DNA of 64,000 nt from NCBI GenBank assembly GCA_000434675.1, contig HF988645.1, positions 5,462 through 69,461 of the forward strand, written 5' to 3'. A model generated the notes under the pieces. That model saw only the letters and a program-made list of their open reading frames with translations, ran no database searches and had not been told where the DNA came from. A program made the translations under genes and the position numbers. Within the stretch, counting starts at the first letter, position 1. Every line of letters starts with the position of its first letter. This document shows, in pieces, positions 1-9,114 of this stretch. Source of the DNA: Faecalibacterium sp. CAG:1138 (GTDB lineage Bacteria; Bacillota; Clostridia; Christensenellales; CAG-917).

Positions 1-642
1 AGCCTTGCCGCCGGTGGTGGTTTCGGGATTGCCGTAAACTACGCCGATTTTGTCGCGAAGTTGGTTGATGAAAATGATGCTGCACTTGCTTTTGCCGCAG
101 ACTGCGGTGAGCTTGCGAAGCGCCTGACTCATAAGCCTTGCCTGAAGGCCCATGTGGCTGTCGCCCATTTCTCCGTCGATTTCGGCTTGCGGAGTGAGCG
201 CCGCAACGCTGTCGACGACGATAAGGTCGATACTTCCGGAAGCAACCAAAGTGGCCGCTATTTCCATTGCCTGTTCGCCGTTGTCAGGCTGAGATATGTA
301 GAGTTCTTCGAGATTCACGCCGAGGTTTGCCGCATAGCTCGGATCGAGAGCGTGCTCTGCGTCGATAAAAGCGCAGGTGCCGCCGAGCTTTTGAGCTTCT
401 GCCAGAATGTGCAACGAAAGCGTGGTTTTGCCGCTGGATTCAGGTCCGTAGATTTCGATGATACGGCCGCGAGGTATGCCGCCGATGCCGAGCGCTACGT
501 CAAGCGTCAGGCAGCCCGTCGGGATAACTTCGATGCTTTGATGTTCGGTTTCGCCCATTTTCATGATGGCGCCTTTTCCGAACTGTTTTTCGATTTGAGC
601 CAAAGCTTGCTCTAAACTTTTGGATTTTTCTTTGTCTGCCAT
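1..642 (-). CDS. recA: Recombinase RecA (C-terminal part outside window)
   Basis: ATP-dependent strand-exchange protein for homologous recombination and SOS signalling, acting on ssDNA. The 214 codons present match the N-terminal two thirds of RecA: the Walker A motif GPESSGKT, the Walker B region [10 protein letters not shown] and the following [15 protein letters not shown] and [10 protein letters not shown] segments. The start is ATG at 642, preceded by a weak AAGGA; the next gene upstream (cinA) ends 22 bases away, so recA is the distal gene of ftsK-rimO-pgsA-cinA-recA and has no room for its own promoter. The reading frame runs off the window at base 1. No LexA box is seen close to the gene. 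Confidence 0.98.
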   Translation of the reverse strand, partial: MADKEKSKSLEQALAQIEKQFGKGAIMKMGETEHQSIEVIPTGCLTLDVALGIGGIPRGRIIEIYGPESSGKTTLSLHILAEAQKLGGTCAFIDAEHALDPSYAANLGVNLEELYISQPDNGEQAMEIAATLVASGSIDLIVVDSVAALTPQAEIDGEMGDSHMGLQARLMSQALRKLTAVCGKSKCSIIFINQLRDKIGVVYGNPETTTGGKA

Positions 643-664
643 AGTATAATTTTCCTTAGATTGT

Positions 665-1351
665 TTATTTTAAGCGGAATTCTCCGCAAAGATATCTGTA
701 TAAAACGTGAAGCGCAAACTGCGTTGCGGCTATCCTGATTTTCGTTCTGTCGCCATCGAAAACGCGTTTTTCCGAGTGCAGAACGCCTTTGTCGTCCGCA
801 AGGCCGAACCAAACCGTGCCGACGGGCTTTTCCTTGCTTCCGCCGGACGGCCCCGCAATCCCCGTTGTGGAAACTGCCAAGGTGTCCCCGCTTTTTATGA
901 GGCCGAGCGCCATTTCCTCCGCCGTTTCGCGGCTTACTGCGCCGAATTTTTCAAGCGTATCGCGTTTTACGAAAAGCCTTTGCTCCTTTGCCAAATTGTC
1001 GTAGGCCACGACTCCCTCGAAAAAGAACTCCGAAACGCCCGGGACCGAAACCATTTCGGCCGCAACCATGCCGCCCGTCAGGCTTTCCGCCGTGGCAAGG
1101 CGAACGCTTGTGCCTTTAAGTTTTTCAAAGACGGCTTCAGGCAAGGTTTTGCCGCAAGCGGAATAAAATCTGTTTCCAAAAACCGCTTTAAGCTTCTCGG
1201 TGGACGGCAAACTATTATCGTTTTCGCCGAAATTCATAATACTTACCGCAAAATCGAGGCCGTTTTGAACTATTTCGAGGTTTTCGCCATTGCCTAGTCC
1301 CGCGGCCGCAAGCTCCGCTTCCGTTGCGTCGAAAAATTTCAACGTTCGCAT
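665..1351 (-). CDS. cinA: CinA C-terminal domain protein (nicotinamide-nucleotide amidase)
   Basis: 228-residue protein with the CinA amidohydrolase signature: ATAESLTGG at residues 86-94 and TGIAGPSGG at 163-171. The family deamidates NMN to nicotinate mononucleotide in pyridine-nucleotide salvage. Full-length Bacillota CinA is about 410 residues with an N-terminal MoCF-like (ADP-ribose pyrophosphatase) domain; here that domain is missing and only about 70 unassigned residues precede the amidase core. The gene touches pgsA (ends at 1351, pgsA stop at 1352) and precedes recA, the usual cinA-recA order. The amidase call is sound; loss of the first domain is either real or ancestral to this lineage (PncC-like form). 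Confidence 0.9.
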   Translation of the reverse strand: MRTLKFFDATEAELAAAGLGNGENLEIVQNGLDFAVSIMNFGENDNSLPSTEKLKAVFGNRFYSACGKTLPEAVFEKLKGTSVRLATAESLTGGMVAAEMVSVPGVSEFFFEGVVAYDNLAKEQRLFVKRDTLEKFGAVSRETAEEMALGLIKSGDTLAVSTTGIAGPSGGSKEKPVGTVWFGLADDKGVLHSEKRVFDGDRTKIRIAATQFALHVLYRYLCGEFRLK

Positions 1352-1945
1352 TTACGCTTCCTCTTTTTGTGTGAACACGTTTTTGTTTTTGACTATGTAG
1401 TTCACTCCGCTGTAAACCGCAAGTGCCGCGCCGATGAAAAACGCCACGAGGCCTATATACATCAGCACTTTGCCCACCGTTGCCACCGCGTCGCCGTGCG
1501 ACAGGAAAATCGGATCCGACGCAAAGATGATAACTGCCGAGCCGACGTCCTGAAAATCGGTCTTAAGTTTGCCCCAAACGTCCGCCGGAATGACAATTTT
1601 TTTGACGGCGGCCTGCATACGGAACGCGCTTATCATAAATTCTCTCGACAGCACCACTCCGCACACGATTGCGCCCCACGGATTGAATATAAGGTTGTCT
1701 GCCACGAACAGGAACATGAACACAACCACGAGCATTTTGTCCGCAATAGGATCCAAAAACTTCCCGAGGTCGGAAACCTGATTATATTTTCTTGCGACGT
1801 AGCCGTCGATAAGGTCCGACAGCGCCGCTATTGCAAACAGCACGCCCGCAAGCATGCGATGCCCCGGAAAATTCAGCAGGTACACCGCAACCACAACAGG
1901 TATGAACGCTATCCTCGATAGCGTGATTTTAGTCGCCGTTGTCAT
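1352..1945 (-). CDS. pgsA: CDP-diacylglycerol--glycerol-3-phosphate 3-phosphatidyltransferase
   Basis: Membrane enzyme making phosphatidylglycerol phosphate from CDP-diacylglycerol and glycerol 3-phosphate, the committed step to phosphatidylglycerol. The full CDP-alcohol phosphotransferase signature is present: D44, D47-G48, A51-R52, G61, D65 and D69 in the expected spacing. Several hydrophobic segments flank it. 197 residues is the usual length. The start overlaps the rimO stop by 17 bases, so the two are translationally linked. It sits between rimO and cinA in the conserved ftsK-to-recA block. Confidence 0.97.
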   Translation of the reverse strand: MTTATKITLSRIAFIPVVVAVYLLNFPGHRMLAGVLFAIAALSDLIDGYVARKYNQVSDLGKFLDPIADKMLVVVFMFLFVADNLIFNPWGAIVCGVVLSREFMISAFRMQAAVKKIVIPADVWGKLKTDFQDVGSAVIIFASDPIFLSHGDAVATVGKVLMYIGLVAFFIGAALAVYSGVNYIVKNKNVFTQKEEA

Positions 1946-3275
1946 TGACTACCACTCCCACAAGGTCGAGTTTTCGAACCTTTTTGATTTTTACTTTATA
2001 GAAATTGCCCGCTTCGACAGGCGTTTGCGACTTGAAGTAAACCTTCGTATCGACGTCGGGAGCGTTGAATTCCGTGCGGCCGACGAACATTTGCTTGTCG
2101 TAGTCTATGCCTTCGTAAAGCACCTTCTGCTCGCTGCCCTCGAGGTTGCGTTGATTCTCCTGCACGATTGCGCTTTGAAGCTCCTGCAATTCTTTTTGGC
2201 GCTGACGCTTGATGCTTTTAATTATCTGACCTCTCATTTTTGCGGCCGGAGTGCCTTCCTCTTTGCTGTAAGCAAAGAAGCCTGCGTAATTGAGCCTTGC
2301 ATCGGCAATGAAGTTATAAAGCTTGAGATGCTGTTCTTCGGTTTCCGTCGGGAAGCCGGTGATGAACGTGCTTCTTATAGCGATGTCCTCGTTGGCCAGT
2401 CTGATGCGCTCCAAAAGACTATTTATCTGCGTTTCGGTGGTTCTGCGCCCCATAAGCTTCAGAATTTTGTCGTCAACGTGCTGAAGCGGAATATCGAGAT
2501 ACCTGCAAACCTTGTTGTCTTCGGCAACGATCTTGATGATGTCGTCGGACAAAAGCTCCGGATAGCAATACAAAATTCTTATCCATTCCACGTCGAGTTT
2601 TTGCAGCTGCTCCAGAAGCGTCGGAAGCGCGTACTTGCCGTAAATGTCGATGCCGTAACGCGTGGTATCCTGCGCGACGAGGTTGATTTCCTTCACGCCG
2701 TAATTATCGATAAGCATTTTGGCTTCGTCCACCAGGCTCATAAGCGTGCGGCTTTGATATTTACCCCTGATTTGCGGAATAGCACAATAGGTGCAATGAT
2801 TGTCGCAACCTTCGGCAATTTTCAGATACGCCGTGTGATAATCGGTGGTCAGAATTCTGTTGGTGGTAGGCACGTCCGTGCAAGTGAGAAGCGGCCCAAC
2901 TCTCTCGCCCGAAACGACTTTTTGAATGACTTCGGCAATCTGCTGATAGTTCTTGAAGCCCAAAAAGCCGTCCACTTCCGGAAGGTTTTTGGCAAACTCT
3001 TCCTTGAAGCGTTGAGGCATGCAGCCGGTTACTATGATTTTCACCGGACGTTGTTTTTTAAGCTCCGCCATTTCCAAAATGGTGTCGATGCTCTCTTTCT
3101 GCGCGCTTTCGATAAACGCGCACGTGTTGATGACGATAACGTCGGCTTCCTTGACGTCGCTTGTCAGGGAGTAGCCCGCCTGTTTCACATAGAAAAGCAT
3201 ATTTTCGGTGTCGACTCTGTTTTTGTCGCATCCCAAAGATATGGCTCCGACTTTCAGATTTCGCTTGTTTTCCAT
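1929..3275 (-). CDS. rimO: Ribosomal protein uS12 methylthiotransferase RimO
   Basis: Radical-SAM enzyme that beta-methylthiolates the conserved aspartate of ribosomal protein S12. 448 residues. N-terminal UPF0004 domain with cluster cysteines C16, C52 and C85; radical-SAM motif C157-x3-C161-x2-C164 (CDNHCTYC); C-terminal TRAM-like RNA/protein-binding region near residues 375-440. The N-terminal GAISLGCDKNRVDTE is typical of RimO rather than MiaB or MtaB (an MtaB paralogue occurs at 54177-55400). Lies 40 bases after ftsK. Confidence 0.96.
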   Translation of the reverse strand: MENKRNLKVGAISLGCDKNRVDTENMLFYVKQAGYSLTSDVKEADVIVINTCAFIESAQKESIDTILEMAELKKQRPVKIIVTGCMPQRFKEEFAKNLPEVDGFLGFKNYQQIAEVIQKVVSGERVGPLLTCTDVPTTNRILTTDYHTAYLKIAEGCDNHCTYCAIPQIRGKYQSRTLMSLVDEAKMLIDNYGVKEINLVAQDTTRYGIDIYGKYALPTLLEQLQKLDVEWIRILYCYPELLSDDIIKIVAEDNKVCRYLDIPLQHVDDKILKLMGRRTTETQINSLLERIRLANEDIAIRSTFITGFPTETEEQHLKLYNFIADARLNYAGFFAYSKEEGTPAAKMRGQIIKSIKRQRQKELQELQSAIVQENQRNLEGSEQKVLYEGIDYDKQMFVGRTEFNAPDVDTKVYFKSQTPVEAGNFYKVKIKKVRKLDLVGVVVNDNGD

Positions 3276-3315
3276 AGTGATTTCCTCTGATAAGTTTTTT
3301 GTGGTGTTGCGACGA

Positions 3316-6300
3316 TTATTCCTCGCCGTAGATCTGGTTGTATTCCTCCATAGTGATGAGGACTTCCCGAGGTTTGTTTCCCGGCGGTTGCGCGGTTATA
3401 TATCCTCTGTCTTCCATCATATCTATAATCTTGGCCGCTCTGCCGAAGCCGAGCCCCATCTTCCTCTGAAGCTTGGAAATGGTGGCCTGTTGTGCCTGAA
3501 TAACGAACTTCAACGCTTCCTTGAACATAGGATCGTCGGCCTTTTCGTCAAGCGGCGAAGCGTTTTGCGCTTCCAGCTGCTCGGCGGCCGCCTCTTTGTC
3601 GAAGTTGATTTCGTCTTCGATGACTTTGTCGAAATCGGTGTCGTTGTTTGCTTTTATGAAGCTTATGATGTTTGCCACTTCCTCGTCGGACGTAAAGCAA
3701 CCCTGCAAACGCACCGGATCCGGATCGGACTGCGTCTGGAACAGCATGTCGCCTCGTCCCAGAAGTTTTTCGGCGCCCTGACGGTCGATTATGGTGCGGC
3801 TGTCAACGCCCTGCGAAACGCTGAGCGCCATACGCGCCGGCAAGTTGGATTTGATAACGCCCGTGATAACATCAACCGACGGACGTTGCGTTGCGATGAC
3901 GAGGTGGATACCCGCGGCCCTTGCCACTGCGGAAAGACTTTGGATGCAGTCTTCCACTTCGCGTTTTTTCATACGCATAAGCTCGGCCATTTCGTCGACC
4001 ACGATGACGATTTGCGGAATTTTGGTCATATTGTCGCTCATTGCGGCCTTCTGATTGTAACCCGCGATGTTTCTTACGTCGAACTCTTTGAACATATCGA
4101 GCCTTCTGTACATTTCGCTGATTGCCCAGTTCAATGCGTTGACGGCCTTGTCCGCCGTGGTAACGATTTCCTTTATGAGAAGGTGCGGAATGCCCTGATA
4201 AATGGAAAATTCCACTTTCTTCGGATCGATGAGGATAAGCCTTACGTCCTCAGGCGAATATTTGTAAAGTAAGGAAAGCAGCAATCCGTTGATTGCGACG
4301 GATTTACCGCTGCCCGTCGAGCCTGCGACCAAAAGGTGCGGCATGGTGGCAAGGTCTGCGCAATGGACCTTGTTTTCGATGTCCACGCCTACGACGAAGG
4401 TAAGCATGTCCTTGGTGTTGTTGAAGCTCGGATCGTCAAGCATCGTGCGAAGTTTGACGGTTCTTCTGTGAGTGTTCGGAACTTCTACGCCGAAAAGCGC
4501 TTTGCCCGGAATCGGAGCTTCGATACGGACTTTCAGTCCGCCGAGAGCCATGCCGATGTCTTCTTCGAGCTCTTTGACTTTGCTGACTCTGACGCCGTCG
4601 GGAAGTTTCATTTCGAACCTGCTGAAGGTCGGGCCCTGCGTGAGGTTTTCGACGGTGGCGTAAATTTTGAATTGCGCAAACTTGTCCTCCAGTTTCGCTT
4701 TAAGCTCGGAAAAGTCTTCCTGCGGAAGATCCGTGGCGGTTTCCTTGCTCAAAAGATCAATCGGAGGAGCTTTGTACGGCCTCAGAACCTTTTTCTCAGC
4801 CATAGTCTGCTCGATGGTTATCTGCTCGCCCGAAAGTTTAGGCCGGTCGGCAGGCTTGCGTTCGTCGATTTTTATAGGTTTGACGTCTTCCAGAAAGTCG
4901 GTTGTTGCGGAAGTTTTCGACAAATTAGGGTTCGACTCTTCCCTCTTGATTTCCGGCTCTTTTCTGACGTATTCGGATTTCGGAGCCGGTTTTGGCTCGT
5001 CCGCTTTGACGGTTTCGACAGGTTTAGGGGTGTAATCTCTGTCTTCCCCGAACAGCGAGAAAATAGATCCGCGAGCGGATTTCTTTTCTTCCTTAGGGGT
5101 TTCCTTTGCCGGTTCCGGCTTAACTTCCTCCTTAACTTCCGGTTTAGGTTGAGGTTTTTTGTCTTCCTTTGCGGCAAATTCGACAGGCTTCGGGTTGTAG
5201 TCCCTGTCCTCCCCAAACAGAGAGAAAATGGATCCGCGAGCGGATTTCTTTTCTTCCTTCGGCTCTTCCGCCTTAATTTCCGGCGCGGCAGGCTTTGGCT
5301 CCGGCTTGACTTCGTTTTTAACTTCCGGTTCCGGCTTTTTGACCTGACTGTCAAAGACCGTCGGCTGCTCGAAGGTTTCGGCGTTTAGGGAAACCTTGCT
5401 GTTTGTTTCGGCGTAGTCGGACGGAACCACCTTTTTGCCGAGGTTGGTTTCGGCGCCGAGCGGGCCGTCTAAAATGTTCTGAATGGCTTTTGGCAGCTCG
5501 TTTTCCTTTACGTGCATAAAGTTGCCGTTTGCGTAAAGCTCCTCTTTGGAGGCCTTTGGCTCTTCCTTTTTCTCTTCCGCTTTAGGCGCGGGAACAGGTT
5601 CGGAAGCTTTAGGCGCGGCCTTTTTGTTTTTGCCGCTTCCGAAAATATCCTTTTCGGTGAGTTCGCTGTTTAGGATATCGTAATATCTATCCTTAAATTC
5701 TTCGTTCTGCTCGTCTTCGTTGCGGCTTATGCCGAAACGATCGTAAACGCTTTGTCCGCCGCGCGGCAAAACAGGGCTGTCGCCCAAGCGATTCGAGCGG
5801 ACGCCGCCTGCTATGCTGCTGTAAAGCTCGGCAAGTTTTTCCTGATATTTTCTGTCTTCCTCGGCTTTTGCGGCCATGGCTTCTTCGGAAATGAAGCCTT
5901 TGCTGTAAGCAGAATATTCGGGTTTTTTGCCGTTTTTATCTTCGGTGGTGCGTTTGCCGCCGAAAAGTTTTTCCTTACTGCGACGCTTTTTGGCGGTTTC
6001 TTCGTCCTCGAAAACGGGAGCCGCTTCCTGCGGTTCGGAGCCTTCGCTGCCGAACGGAGCGTTCACGTCCTTCGGATACAATAAGTCTATCTGCAAATCC
6101 TGTTTGGATTTTTTCTGTTTCTTTTCGCCGAAATCGTCGGTATCGTTAAGTTTTCCCATAAACATACTCCTGCCGCTTCCGAGGTCCACAACCTCTTCTT
6201 TCACGCCGTCATCGGTGAAGGTTACGACCTTTGCGGAACCCTTGGAAGCTTTTTTGTTGTCGATTTTTGTGGTTTTGGTTTTGTAGGCCGGTTCGCGTTT

Positions 6301-6822
6301 CAAAAGCGGATAGAAGCTTAAAAACACCACCGTGAAAAACAGCAACATAAAAATGAGCAAGCTGGCCGTGATGCCCACGATCTTCATCACCGGATACAAA
6401 AACACTCCGCTGACAAGGCCGCCCGCCGTGGTGGAATTGTAGCAATTTTTCAGATATTCGCCGTAGTTATTGCTGGAAAGAAGCGCGGTTCTGCTGGTCA
6501 GGACGTGCAAAGTCAGCACTCCGAGAACGAACAGCAAAAAGTACTTCAGAATTTTTGCCGCAGGAAGGCTGACGGTTTTCCCGACGAGGATCATAACGCC
6601 CAAAATCGCGCCGCAGATAGCGTACGCGTAAGCGACGAGCCCCAAGGTCCCCACCAAAAAGTCGGCGGCAAGCTTCCCCACTCCTCCGAAAAGGCCGAAA
6701 AGGCACAACGCCGAAAGAGTGCAAATTATAACCACCAAAAGCCCGCCGGCAATACGGTTGAAACCGTTTCCGTCGGGACTATGATATCTTTTGTCAGAAT
6801 AATATCTGTCGTCGTAACTCAA
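3316..6822 (-). CDS. ftsK: DNA translocase FtsK/SpoIIIE
   Basis: Hexameric dsDNA pump that clears chromosomal DNA from the division septum. Start chosen at TTG 6822 because a GGAGGA site lies 4 bases upstream (around 6826-6833); this gives 1168 residues. Order: four to five N-terminal membrane helices (about 20-190), a very long low-complexity Pro/Lys/Glu linker (about 190-640), the RecA-like motor with Walker A GSTGSGKS near residue 833 and Walker B IVIVVDEMAEL, and a C-terminal winged-helix gamma domain (LQRKMGLGFGRAAKIIDMMED) that reads polar KOPS/SRS sequences. The linker is unusually long (most Clostridia relatives are 750-950 residues in total) and holds a duplicated block at about residues 520-545 and 575-600. 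First gene of the ftsK-recA operon with its own promoter. Confidence 0.97.
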   Translation of the reverse strand: MSYDDRYYSDKRYHSPDGNGFNRIAGGLLVVIICTLSALCLFGLFGGVGKLAADFLVGTLGLVAYAYAICGAILGVMILVGKTVSLPAAKILKYFLLFVLGVLTLHVLTSRTALLSSNNYGEYLKNCYNSTTAGGLVSGVFLYPVMKIVGITASLLIFMLLFFTVVFLSFYPLLKREPAYKTKTTKIDNKKASKGSAKVVTFTDDGVKEEVVDLGSGRSMFMGKLNDTDDFGEKKQKKSKQDLQIDLLYPKDVNAPFGSEGSEPQEAAPVFEDEETAKKRRSKEKLFGGKRTTEDKNGKKPEYSAYSKGFISEEAMAAKAEEDRKYQEKLAELYSSIAGGVRSNRLGDSPVLPRGGQSVYDRFGISRNEDEQNEEFKDRYYDILNSELTEKDIFGSGKNKKAAPKASEPVPAPKAEEKKEEPKASKEELYANGNFMHVKENELPKAIQNILDGPLGAETNLGKKVVPSDYAETNSKVSLNAETFEQPTVFDSQVKKPEPEVKNEVKPEPKPAAPEIKAEEPKEEKKSARGSIFSLFGEDRDYNPKPVEFAAKEDKKPQPKPEVKEEVKPEPAKETPKEEKKSARGSIFSLFGEDRDYTPKPVETVKADEPKPAPKSEYVRKEPEIKREESNPNLSKTSATTDFLEDVKPIKIDERKPADRPKLSGEQITIEQTMAEKKVLRPYKAPPIDLLSKETATDLPQEDFSELKAKLEDKFAQFKIYATVENLTQGPTFSRFEMKLPDGVRVSKVKELEEDIGMALGGLKVRIEAPIPGKALFGVEVPNTHRRTVKLRTMLDDPSFNNTKDMLTFVVGVDIENKVHCADLATMPHLLVAGSTGSGKSVAINGLLLSLLYKYSPEDVRLILIDPKKVEFSIYQGIPHLLIKEIVTTADKAVNALNWAISEMYRRLDMFKEFDVRNIAGYNQKAAMSDNMTKIPQIVIVVDEMAELMRMKKREVEDCIQSLSAVARAAGIHLVIATQRPSVDVITGVIKSNLPARMALSVSQGVDSRTIIDRQGAEKLLGRGDMLFQTQSDPDPVRLQGCFTSDEEVANIISFIKANNDTDFDKVIEDEINFDKEAAAEQLEAQNASPLDEKADDPMFKEALKFVIQAQQATISKLQRKMGLGFGRAAKIIDMMEDRGYITAQPPGNKPREVLITMEEYNQIYGEE
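4980..5290 (-). repeat. Direct repeat in the ftsK linker
   Basis: Two copies of a block encoding EEKKSARGSIFSLFGEDRDY followed by (N/T)PKPVE lie 165 bases (55 codons) apart; a GATCCGCGAGCGGATTTC stretch starts at 5066 and again at 5231. The nucleotide match is high over the core, suggesting recent tandem duplication inside the flexible linker. Confidence 0.85.
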
Positions 6823-6917
6823 AACTTCCTCCGATATACACTCGCACCGTAACAAAAAAACCTTATATATAGTGCAAAATGTCTATAAATGCGTATGCGC
6901 ACACACAATATATAGTC

Positions 6918-6946
6918 ATTATAACACAATTATATAAGGTTTTCAA
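6918..6946 (-). promoter_or_regulatory. sigmaA-type promoter of ftsK
   Basis: On the minus strand TTGAAA (6941-6946), 17-base spacer, TATAAT (6918-6923), about 100 bases upstream of the TTG start of ftsK. It drives the ftsK-rimO-pgsA-cinA-recA series. Confidence 0.75.
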
Positions 6947-6980
6947 CAGTTTTAATAGGAATTTTCAAAAATTGTGCCGC

Positions 6981-8246
6981 CTAATCTCGGGGCGCAAAGT
7001 GCTTGGTCAAATCCACTTCGGTTTTAGGGCCGACGTAGCTTATGACCACGCGCGAAAAATCGAACACTCTTTCGATGACGCGCTTTACGTCGTCCAAGGT
7101 TACGGCGTCGATTTCGTTCATGCGTTTTTCGGCGTCGAAAAGCGTCCCCGTACCCATTGCGTAACGTCCGTTAAGGCGCATAAGCGTGGACGACGACTCC
7201 TGCCCGAAAACGAAGGCCGACTTAAGCTGCGCTTTGCCCTTCGAAAATTCGGCTTCGGTTATGCCCTCCGCTTTAAGCTTGTCGATTTCCCGTCTGACCG
7301 CGCCGACCGCCTTATCCAGATTGTCGGAGTTCGTTCCGATATAGACGGAATAGCACCCCTCCTCGGTGTACGCCGACGGATAACTATAGACCGAATAAGC
7401 AAGCCCCAGTTTTTCCCTGACTTCCTGGAAAAGTCTGCCGCTCATTGTGCCGCCGAAAACGCTGCTGAGTATCTGAAGCGCAACGGTGTCGGGATCGTAT
7501 TCTTTAAGTCCCTTAAATACGATAAGCACGTTTCCCTGTTCGGTTTTTTTGAATTTGGTAACTTGCGCAACCGTGCCGACGGATTGTTCGATTTTGACGA
7601 TTTTTTTCGTTTTTTTGGAAAATTTGTCCGAAAAATCTTTTTTTATCGTATCGTAAACAGCCTTCCACGGAAGGTTGCCGCACACGCTGACGGTGGTGTT
7701 GTCGGCGGTGTAAAAGTCGTTCATATACTCAAAAATCTGTTCTCTCGAAATGGATTTAACGTTGTTTTTTCCGCCCAGAATCGGCCTCGAAAGACTGTTG
7801 GTTTCAAACCATTTTGCCGCCGCGATTTCCGCCGCAACGTCGGACGGATCGTCCTCGTTCATGTCGATTTCTTCAAGAACGACGCCCTTTTCTCTGGCCA
7901 TTTCTTCCTCTGAAAAAACCGAATTGAAATACATGTCCGACAGCAGCTCCGCGCACTTTTCAAAGTCTTCGTCGATGGAAACCGTGTAAAAACAAGTGTT
8001 GGTTTTTGAGGTGTAGGCGTTGATGTCGGCGCCGATTTTTTCCATGCTTTCGGCAATTTCGAAGGCCGATTTTGTGGCCGTTCCCTTGAAAAGCATGTGC
8101 TCGATGAAGTGCGAAATGCCGTTATTTTCGGCGGTTTCGTTTCCGGAACCGGTGTTCACGAACACGCCGACCGCCACCGAACGAACGTACGGAAGACGCT
8201 CGTAAACCAATTTAAGACCGTTTTTGAATTTGTAAAGTTTTTTCAT
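6981..8246 (-). CDS. mlpA: M16 family zinc metallopeptidase (MlpA/YmxG-like)
   Basis: 421-residue single-unit M16 peptidase of the mitochondrial-processing-peptidase type. The inverted zinc motif H46-F-I-E49-H50 is intact and a further acidic segment EKGVVLEEIDM lies about 75 residues later, as expected for the third zinc ligand. The C-terminal M16C half (about 170-350) contains the substrate-clamp region GGTMSGRLFQEVREKLGLAY. No signal peptide. Gene order pnp-ylxY-M16 peptidase matches Bacillus subtilis pnpA-ylxY-mlpA, the basis for the symbol. Start ATG 8246 has GGAGA 9 bases upstream and its own promoter. Confidence 0.88.
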   Translation of the reverse strand: MKKLYKFKNGLKLVYERLPYVRSVAVGVFVNTGSGNETAENNGISHFIEHMLFKGTATKSAFEIAESMEKIGADINAYTSKTNTCFYTVSIDEDFEKCAELLSDMYFNSVFSEEEMAREKGVVLEEIDMNEDDPSDVAAEIAAAKWFETNSLSRPILGGKNNVKSISREQIFEYMNDFYTADNTTVSVCGNLPWKAVYDTIKKDFSDKFSKKTKKIVKIEQSVGTVAQVTKFKKTEQGNVLIVFKGLKEYDPDTVALQILSSVFGGTMSGRLFQEVREKLGLAYSVYSYPSAYTEEGCYSVYIGTNSDNLDKAVGAVRREIDKLKAEGITEAEFSKGKAQLKSAFVFGQESSSTLMRLNGRYAMGTGTLFDAEKRMNEIDAVTLDDVKRVIERVFDFSRVVISYVGPKTEVDLTKHFAPRD

Positions 8247-8274
8247 ATCTGATTTATCTCCGAATTTAACAATA

Positions 8275-8303
8275 ATTATATCATCAAATTCGCCTTATGT
8301 AAA
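8275..8303 (-). promoter_or_regulatory. sigmaA-type promoter of the M16 peptidase gene
   Basis: TTTACA (8298-8303), 17-base spacer, TATAAT (8275-8280) on the minus strand, about 30 bases before the ATG. Confidence 0.7.
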
Positions 8304-8318
8304 CCTTTTGGCGTCCCG

Positions 8319-9023
8319 TTATAGTCCCAAATTTTCACTTACGGTGACAACTCGCATGCCCTTTGCCGCAACTTCCGCCAAAATTTTAGGCAGGGCGCTT
8401 AAAGTGTGCGCCGTCGGGTGCATCAGAACGAGATCTCCTGCCGCCATATTCTTCACCGCGCGGCGATACACCAGATCCGGATCCTTGTCGCGCCAGTCGA
8501 TTGTATCCCGCGTCCACATAACGGTTGTGAAGCCGTTTTTCCGACAGAACGCAAGCGTGTCGTCGTTAAACGCGCCCGACGGCGGAGCGAACAAATAATT
8601 GCCCTTATAACCCACGATTTCGTCAATTAAACGCTGATTCATCACGATTTCGTCAAAATTTTGGTCATAAGTAAGCTTGCTGTGATCTTTGTGAAAATAG
8701 CCGTGATTGCCTATTTCGAACCCTCTTTCCGAAAGCGTCCGAACCAGCCCCACGTTGTCGTCGGCCCAGCTTCCGCCCACAAAAAACGTGCATCTGAAAC
8801 CGTATTTTTCCATAAGCTCGGCCATAGGGAGAACGTATTCCGTCCCCCAATAAACGTTTATCATAAGGCTTATTTTGTCGCCCGTTTTGTCGCCCGAATA
8901 TATCGGCGACGGCTTTTCGCCGAACACGCTGATTCCTCTTCCAGATCCCGTCGTTACCGCCAGAAGCGCGAATAATGTCAAAGCTATCACGATGTTTGCC
9001 GTTATGTTTCTGAATTTTTTCAT
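8319..9023 (-). CDS. ylxY: YlxY-like polysaccharide deacetylase-fold protein
   Basis: 234-residue protein with an N-terminal membrane anchor/signal (residues 5-25) and a NodB-type fold. Start set at ATG 9023 (MKKFRNITAN) because upstream in-frame codons run into the pnp terminator and lack protein character. NodB motif 2 (HGYFH, 107-111) and the C-terminal LMHPT (H202) are visible, but motif 1 TFDD is replaced by INVYW (55-59) and the motif-3 arginine by alanine (APPSGA), so the catalytic and metal-binding aspartates are missing. From memory YlxY proteins share the INVxWG variant; that, and the position between pnp and the M16 peptidase, supports the name. Probably no classical deacetylase activity; the role, perhaps in sporulation as for the family, is inferred. 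Confidence 0.8.
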   Translation of the reverse strand: MKKFRNITANIVIALTLFALLAVTTGSGRGISVFGEKPSPIYSGDKTGDKISLMINVYWGTEYVLPMAELMEKYGFRCTFFVGGSWADDNVGLVRTLSERGFEIGNHGYFHKDHSKLTYDQNFDEIVMNQRLIDEIVGYKGNYLFAPPSGAFNDDTLAFCRKNGFTTVMWTRDTIDWRDKDPDLVYRRAVKNMAAGDLVLMHPTAHTLSALPKILAEVAAKGMRVVTVSENLGL

Positions 9024-9070
9024 ACAAAATTTTATTCTTTGACAAGCAAAATTATCACAGTTTCGGCCAC

Positions 9071-9099
9071 AAAAAAAAGCCTCGGCCGATTGCCGAGGC
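9071..9099 (-). terminator. Intrinsic terminator after pnp
   Basis: Minus-strand hairpin GCCTCGGC-5 nt-GCCGAGGC followed by eight T, starting 15 bases after the pnp stop. Confidence 0.9.
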
Positions 9100-9114
9100 A
9101 TAAATTTTGACTGT

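Noticed and set aside
1854..3290. Long open frame on the plus strand opposite rimO
   Set aside because: It is antisense to a clearly conserved gene, has no ribosome site or recognisable domains, and reflects the third-position bias of the minus-strand gene. The same applies to long plus-strand frames opposite pnp (9244-11250), secDF (18789-21245), ruvB, prmA and dnaK (58295-60088).
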